From Actinomyces sp. oral taxon 171 str. F0337 (GTDB taxonomy: Bacteria > Actinomycetota > Actinomycetes > Actinomycetales > Actinomycetaceae): DNA of 64,000 bases. Both the position numbers and the translations under genes were made by a program. The DNA lies in NCBI RefSeq assembly GCF_005696555.1, contig NZ_CP040005.1:2356001-2420000 (forward strand), read 5' to 3'. Below, in pieces: positions 61,275-64,000 of the stretch (position 1 is the stretch's first letter; each line of letters begins with the position of its first letter). The notes below the pieces were generated by a model. The model was not told where the DNA came from and searched no databases. It saw nothing but the letters and a program-made list of their open reading frames with translations.

Positions 61275-61356
61275 TGGCGGGTGAGGGATTCGAACCCCCG
61301 TAGCATTACGCGGCTGATTTACAGTCAGCTCCCATTGGCCGCTCGGGCAACCCGCC
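61275..61356 (-). tRNA. tRNA-Tyr (GTA)
   Basis: An 82-base class II tRNA with acceptor GGCGGGT pairing with ACCCGCC, anticodon loop CTGTAAA and a long variable arm before GGGGG-TTCGAAT-CCCTC. Confidence 0.93.
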
Positions 61357-61514
61357 TTGGCTCCACGCTCCGACCTCTCGGTCATCGCCTGGCGCCGTGG
61401 AAGAATAGCAAGGCAGCGGCGCACCGCGCCAATCGCCCCCGTAGGACCCTCCTCACAGAACAACCCGCCTAGACTCGGGTCGACTGAAGTCCCACCCCGG
61501 AAAGGACTGCCGCC

Positions 61515-62012
61515 ATGGCCAACGACTCCTCCTTCGACGTCGTCTCCCGCCTCGACCGCCAGGAGGTGGACAACGCCGTCAACCAGTGCGCCAAGGAGAT
61601 CTCCCAGCGCTACGACTTCCGCGGCGTCGACGCCTCCGTGAGCCTGTCCGGCGACACCATCACCCTGGAGGCCAACACGGCCGAGCGGGTCATGGCGATC
61701 CTGGACGTCCTGGAGTCCAAGCTCTTCCGCCGCGGCGTCTCCCTCAAGGCCCTGGACCTGGGAGACAGGGAGCCTCGCCCCTCGGGCAAGATCTACCGCC
61801 TGGCCTGCCCCCTGCGCGAGGGGCTCACTCAGGAGGTGGCCAAGAGGATCACCAAGGCGATCCGTGACGAGGGCCCCAAGAGCGTCAAGGCCACGATCCA
61901 GGGCGACGAGGTGCGCGTGACCTCCAAGTCCCGCGACGACCTCCAGAGCGTCATCGCCCTGCTGAAGAACCTCGACGTCGACGCCGCCCTCCAGTTCGTC
62001 AACTACCGTTGA
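61515..62012 (+). CDS. yajQ: YajQ family nucleotide-binding protein
   Basis: This 165-residue protein belongs to the YajQ family, which binds nucleotides or RNA and in some bacteria cyclic di-[38 protein letters not shown] and [21 protein letters not shown] are hallmarks. An AAAGGA site precedes its ATG, and a possible -10 TAGACT lies about 40 bases upstream. It reads away from the tRNA cluster. Confidence 0.96.
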   Translation: MANDSSFDVVSRLDRQEVDNAVNQCAKEISQRYDFRGVDASVSLSGDTITLEANTAERVMAILDVLESKLFRRGVSLKALDLGDREPRPSGKIYRLACPLREGLTQEVAKRITKAIRDEGPKSVKATIQGDEVRVTSKSRDDLQSVIALLKNLDVDAALQFVNYR

Positions 62013-62027
62013 ATCGGGCCAACGCCT

Positions 62028-63068
62028 ATGCGCCTGCCCGCGGCCAGCAGTCACCTTCTCAAGCACCTGACGCTCACCGTCATCGCTCTCGCCCTCCTCA
62101 TCGTCATCGCAGTGGGAGCCATGGCTGTGGGCCGGGCGATGCTCTCACCCGGCACCGTCATTGAGGTTCTGTGGCAGCTGGCCACCGGCGACGGCGACAC
62201 GCCTCTTGTCTCGCGCAACATCGTCCTCAACGTCCGCCTGCCCCGTGTCGCGGCCGCCGCCATGATCGGGGGCGCTCTTGCCATCTCCGGGGCCGCCTAC
62301 CAAGGACTGTTCCGCAACCCCATGGTCTCCCCTGACATCCTGGGGGCGAGCACCGGCGCCTCCTTCGGCGCGGCCCTCGCGCTGCTGCTCTCCCTGGGGA
62401 GCCTGCCGGTTCGGGCAGCGGCCTTCGCCGGAGGACTCGCGGCGGTCTTCATCACCTATACGGCGGCCCGATCCATCGGACGCGGAAGCAGCCAGGTTCT
62501 GCTGCTGGTCCTGTGCGGCATGATCGTCTCAGCCCTCTTCCAGGCCTTCGTCTCAACGATCAAGTACACGGCGGACCCTGACTCCAAGCTCCCGGAGATC
62601 ACCTACTGGCTCATGGGATCCATCGCCAAGGTGACATGGAGCGACCTGAGACTCTTCGCCATCCCCTTCATCCTGGGTGTCGTCCCGCTCCTGGCCATGC
62701 GGTGGCGTCTCAACATCTTGGCCTTCGGCGATGAGGAGGCGGAGTCTCTGGGGATCAACGCCGCCGCGCTGCGCCTGGTCAGCATTGTCTGTGCGACCCT
62801 GCTGACTGCCTCCTGCGTGGCCGTCTCGGGCGTCATCGGCTGGGTCGGCCTCATCATGCCGCACGTGGTGCGCTTCATCGCGGGCCCGGACAACCGGATC
62901 GTCGTCCCCCTGTCCGTCATCCTGGGCGGAGCCTTCCTCATCGCGGTCGACACGGCCTGCCGCACGGTGATCTCCTCCGAGATCCCACTGGGAATCCTCA
63001 CCAGCATCATCGGAGCCCCACTGTTCTTCCTCGTCCTTCTGCGCACCCAGCAAGGAGGCCGACAGTGA
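62028..63068 (+). CDS. FecCD-type metal/siderophore ABC permease
   Basis: This 346-residue permease has about nine helices. VRLPRVAAAAMIGGALAISGAAYQGLFRNP and LGASTGASFGAALALLLSL are the FecCD signature, and SGVIGWVGLIMPHVVRF is the ATPase contact. It probably carries iron-siderophore, haem or cobalamin. It begins 15 bases after yajQ, and its stop overlaps the ATPase start by four bases. Confidence 0.94.
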   Translation: MRLPAASSHLLKHLTLTVIALALLIVIAVGAMAVGRAMLSPGTVIEVLWQLATGDGDTPLVSRNIVLNVRLPRVAAAAMIGGALAISGAAYQGLFRNPMVSPDILGASTGASFGAALALLLSLGSLPVRAAAFAGGLAAVFITYTAARSIGRGSSQVLLLVLCGMIVSALFQAFVSTIKYTADPDSKLPEITYWLMGSIAKVTWSDLRLFAIPFILGVVPLLAMRWRLNILAFGDEEAESLGINAAALRLVSIVCATLLTASCVAVSGVIGWVGLIMPHVVRFIAGPDNRIVVPLSVILGGAFLIAVDTACRTVISSEIPLGILTSIIGAPLFFLVLLRTQQGGRQ

Positions 63069-63910
63069 GCCGTCCCGAGGCCCGGGCACGGAGCACGGGA
63101 CGCCCTGAGCCCTCCGAGCACCCCACCATCACAGCGCGCAACCTGTCCTGCGGCTACCGCGGTCACGCCATCCTGACCGGAGTCGACCTGGAGATCCGAA
63201 CCGGCGAGGTGCTCTGCCTCCTAGGACCCAACGGCGTTGGGAAGACAACACTCTTCCGGACCCTGCTGGGTCACCTGGCACCTGTCGCGGGTCGAGTGGA
63301 GATCGGTGGTCGTGAGCGCTCCTCGCTCTCCCGCCGTCAGACAGCCCGCTACATCGCCTATGTCCCCCAGCTGCACGAGCCACCGTTCGCCTTTTCCGTA
63401 TTCGACGTCGCCCTGACGGGCTGCGTCTCACGCCTGGGCCTGCTCGACTCCCCCTCCCGTGAGGACCGTAAGCGCACCGAAGAGGTTCTGACCCGATTGG
63501 GAATCGCCCACCTGTCCGCACGCCCCTTCACCGAGCTCTCCGGGGGCGAGCAGCAGATGACCCTCATTGCCCGGGCGCTGGTCCAAGACGGGAGGATCCT
63601 GGTGATGGACGAACCGGCTGCGGCTCTCGATCTGCGCAATCAGGCGACGATCCTCCGTCGCATACAAGATCTGGCCGATGAGAACCACGGAGTGGTCATG
63701 ACCTCGCACAGTCCGGATCATGCCTTTCTGGTGGCGACTCGGGCCACCCTCATCACCCAGGACCGAACAATCCTCTCCGGTCCGGTCGACGAGGTGCTCA
63801 CCGAGGAGAATCTCCAAGCCGCTTACGGCACACGAGTGCGGGTCCTGGAGGCCACAAGTCCCGACGGCGAGGTTGTCCGCACCTGCATCCCGACACTCGA
63901 GCTCGCTTGA
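63065..63910 (+). CDS. FecE-type ABC transporter ATPase
   Basis: This 281-residue ATPase has Walker A GPNGVGKTT, a Q-loop in YVPQLHEP, the signature LSGGEQQM and Walker B ILVMDEPAA, with the H-loop TSHSPDH. It powers the FecCD-type permease encoded upstream, with which it is coupled by GTGA overlap. YxLPxHE-like elements place it in the iron/cobalamin uptake group. Confidence 0.95.
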   Translation: MSRPEARARSTGRPEPSEHPTITARNLSCGYRGHAILTGVDLEIRTGEVLCLLGPNGVGKTTLFRTLLGHLAPVAGRVEIGGRERSSLSRRQTARYIAYVPQLHEPPFAFSVFDVALTGCVSRLGLLDSPSREDRKRTEEVLTRLGIAHLSARPFTELSGGEQQMTLIARALVQDGRILVMDEPAAALDLRNQATILRRIQDLADENHGVVMTSHSPDHAFLVATRATLITQDRTILSGPVDEVLTEENLQAAYGTRVRVLEATSPDGEVVRTCIPTLELA

Positions 63911-63974
63911 AAGCTCAGGTTGTTGCAGACCACGATCTCTTACCTCATATTCTATCCTTATGGAAGGTTGATGA

Positions 63975-64000
63975 ATGACTCCATCAATCACCGCAGCCTT
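63975..64000 (+). CDS. Start of the next gene, perhaps the binding protein (partial)
   Basis: Only about nine codons are inside the window. GGAAGG lies 7 bases before the ATG at 63975, which reads MTPSITAA. A binding protein would be expected after a FecCD permease and ATPase. An ATG at 63971 in another frame is an alternative. Confidence 0.3.

Overview
The window is high-GC actinobacterial DNA, most likely from an oral Actinomyces (A. oris/naeslundii/viscosus group). This rests on gene content, on codon bias, and on many genes that start only 6-8 bases after a TANNNT -10 box, as in leaderless mRNAs. No rRNA, insertion sequence, phage or CRISPR array was found. The genus is an inference.

About 1-47.7 kb is a large surface-polysaccharide locus. 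Positions 1-21 kb look like a rhamnose/6-deoxy-hexose system: several glycosyltransferases, a Wzt/Wzm ABC exporter, a dTDP-rhamnose 4-epimerase-like enzyme, an acyltransferase, two RgpF-type proteins, a GtrB-GtrA-GT-C side-chain glycosylation trio, a secreted PGRP/LGFP amidase and rmlB. Positions 21-47 kb look like a second, flippase-dependent system. It carries a complete set of five enzyme families matching the WbpA-WbpB-WbpE-WbpD-WbpI route to UDP-2,3-diacetamido-mannuronic acid, and an asparagine-synthase-like protein that could amidate a uronic acid. It also has three large polytopic membrane proteins, four GT4/GT2 transferases, a Wzx flippase, a GT2/DUF2304 pair, two LytR-CpsA-Psr (LCP) ligases and galE.

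A lower-GC island (47.7-48.9 kb) carries a lone Abi-family protein with a HEPN RNase motif, a probable anti-phage gene acquired by transfer. From 48.9 to 64 kb the content is mostly housekeeping: purK-purE, a PIG-V-like mannosyltransferase, GtrA, DedA, an OmpR-type two-component system, a class III nucleotide cyclase with an N-terminal helix-turn-helix-like region, birA, maf, a MarR regulator, a MaoC-domain protein, rpmG, tRNA-Met/Thr/Tyr, yajQ and the start of a FecCD-type metal-uptake ABC operon.

The most interesting points are the inferred diacetamido-uronic acid pathway with a possible amidation step, the Gtr trio, the HEPN-Abi island, a very recent 283-bp duplication and a 12-bp in-frame repeat in the amidase gene, tandem GTAAC-like repeats upstream of that gene, and widespread leaderless-type promoters that revise several start codons.
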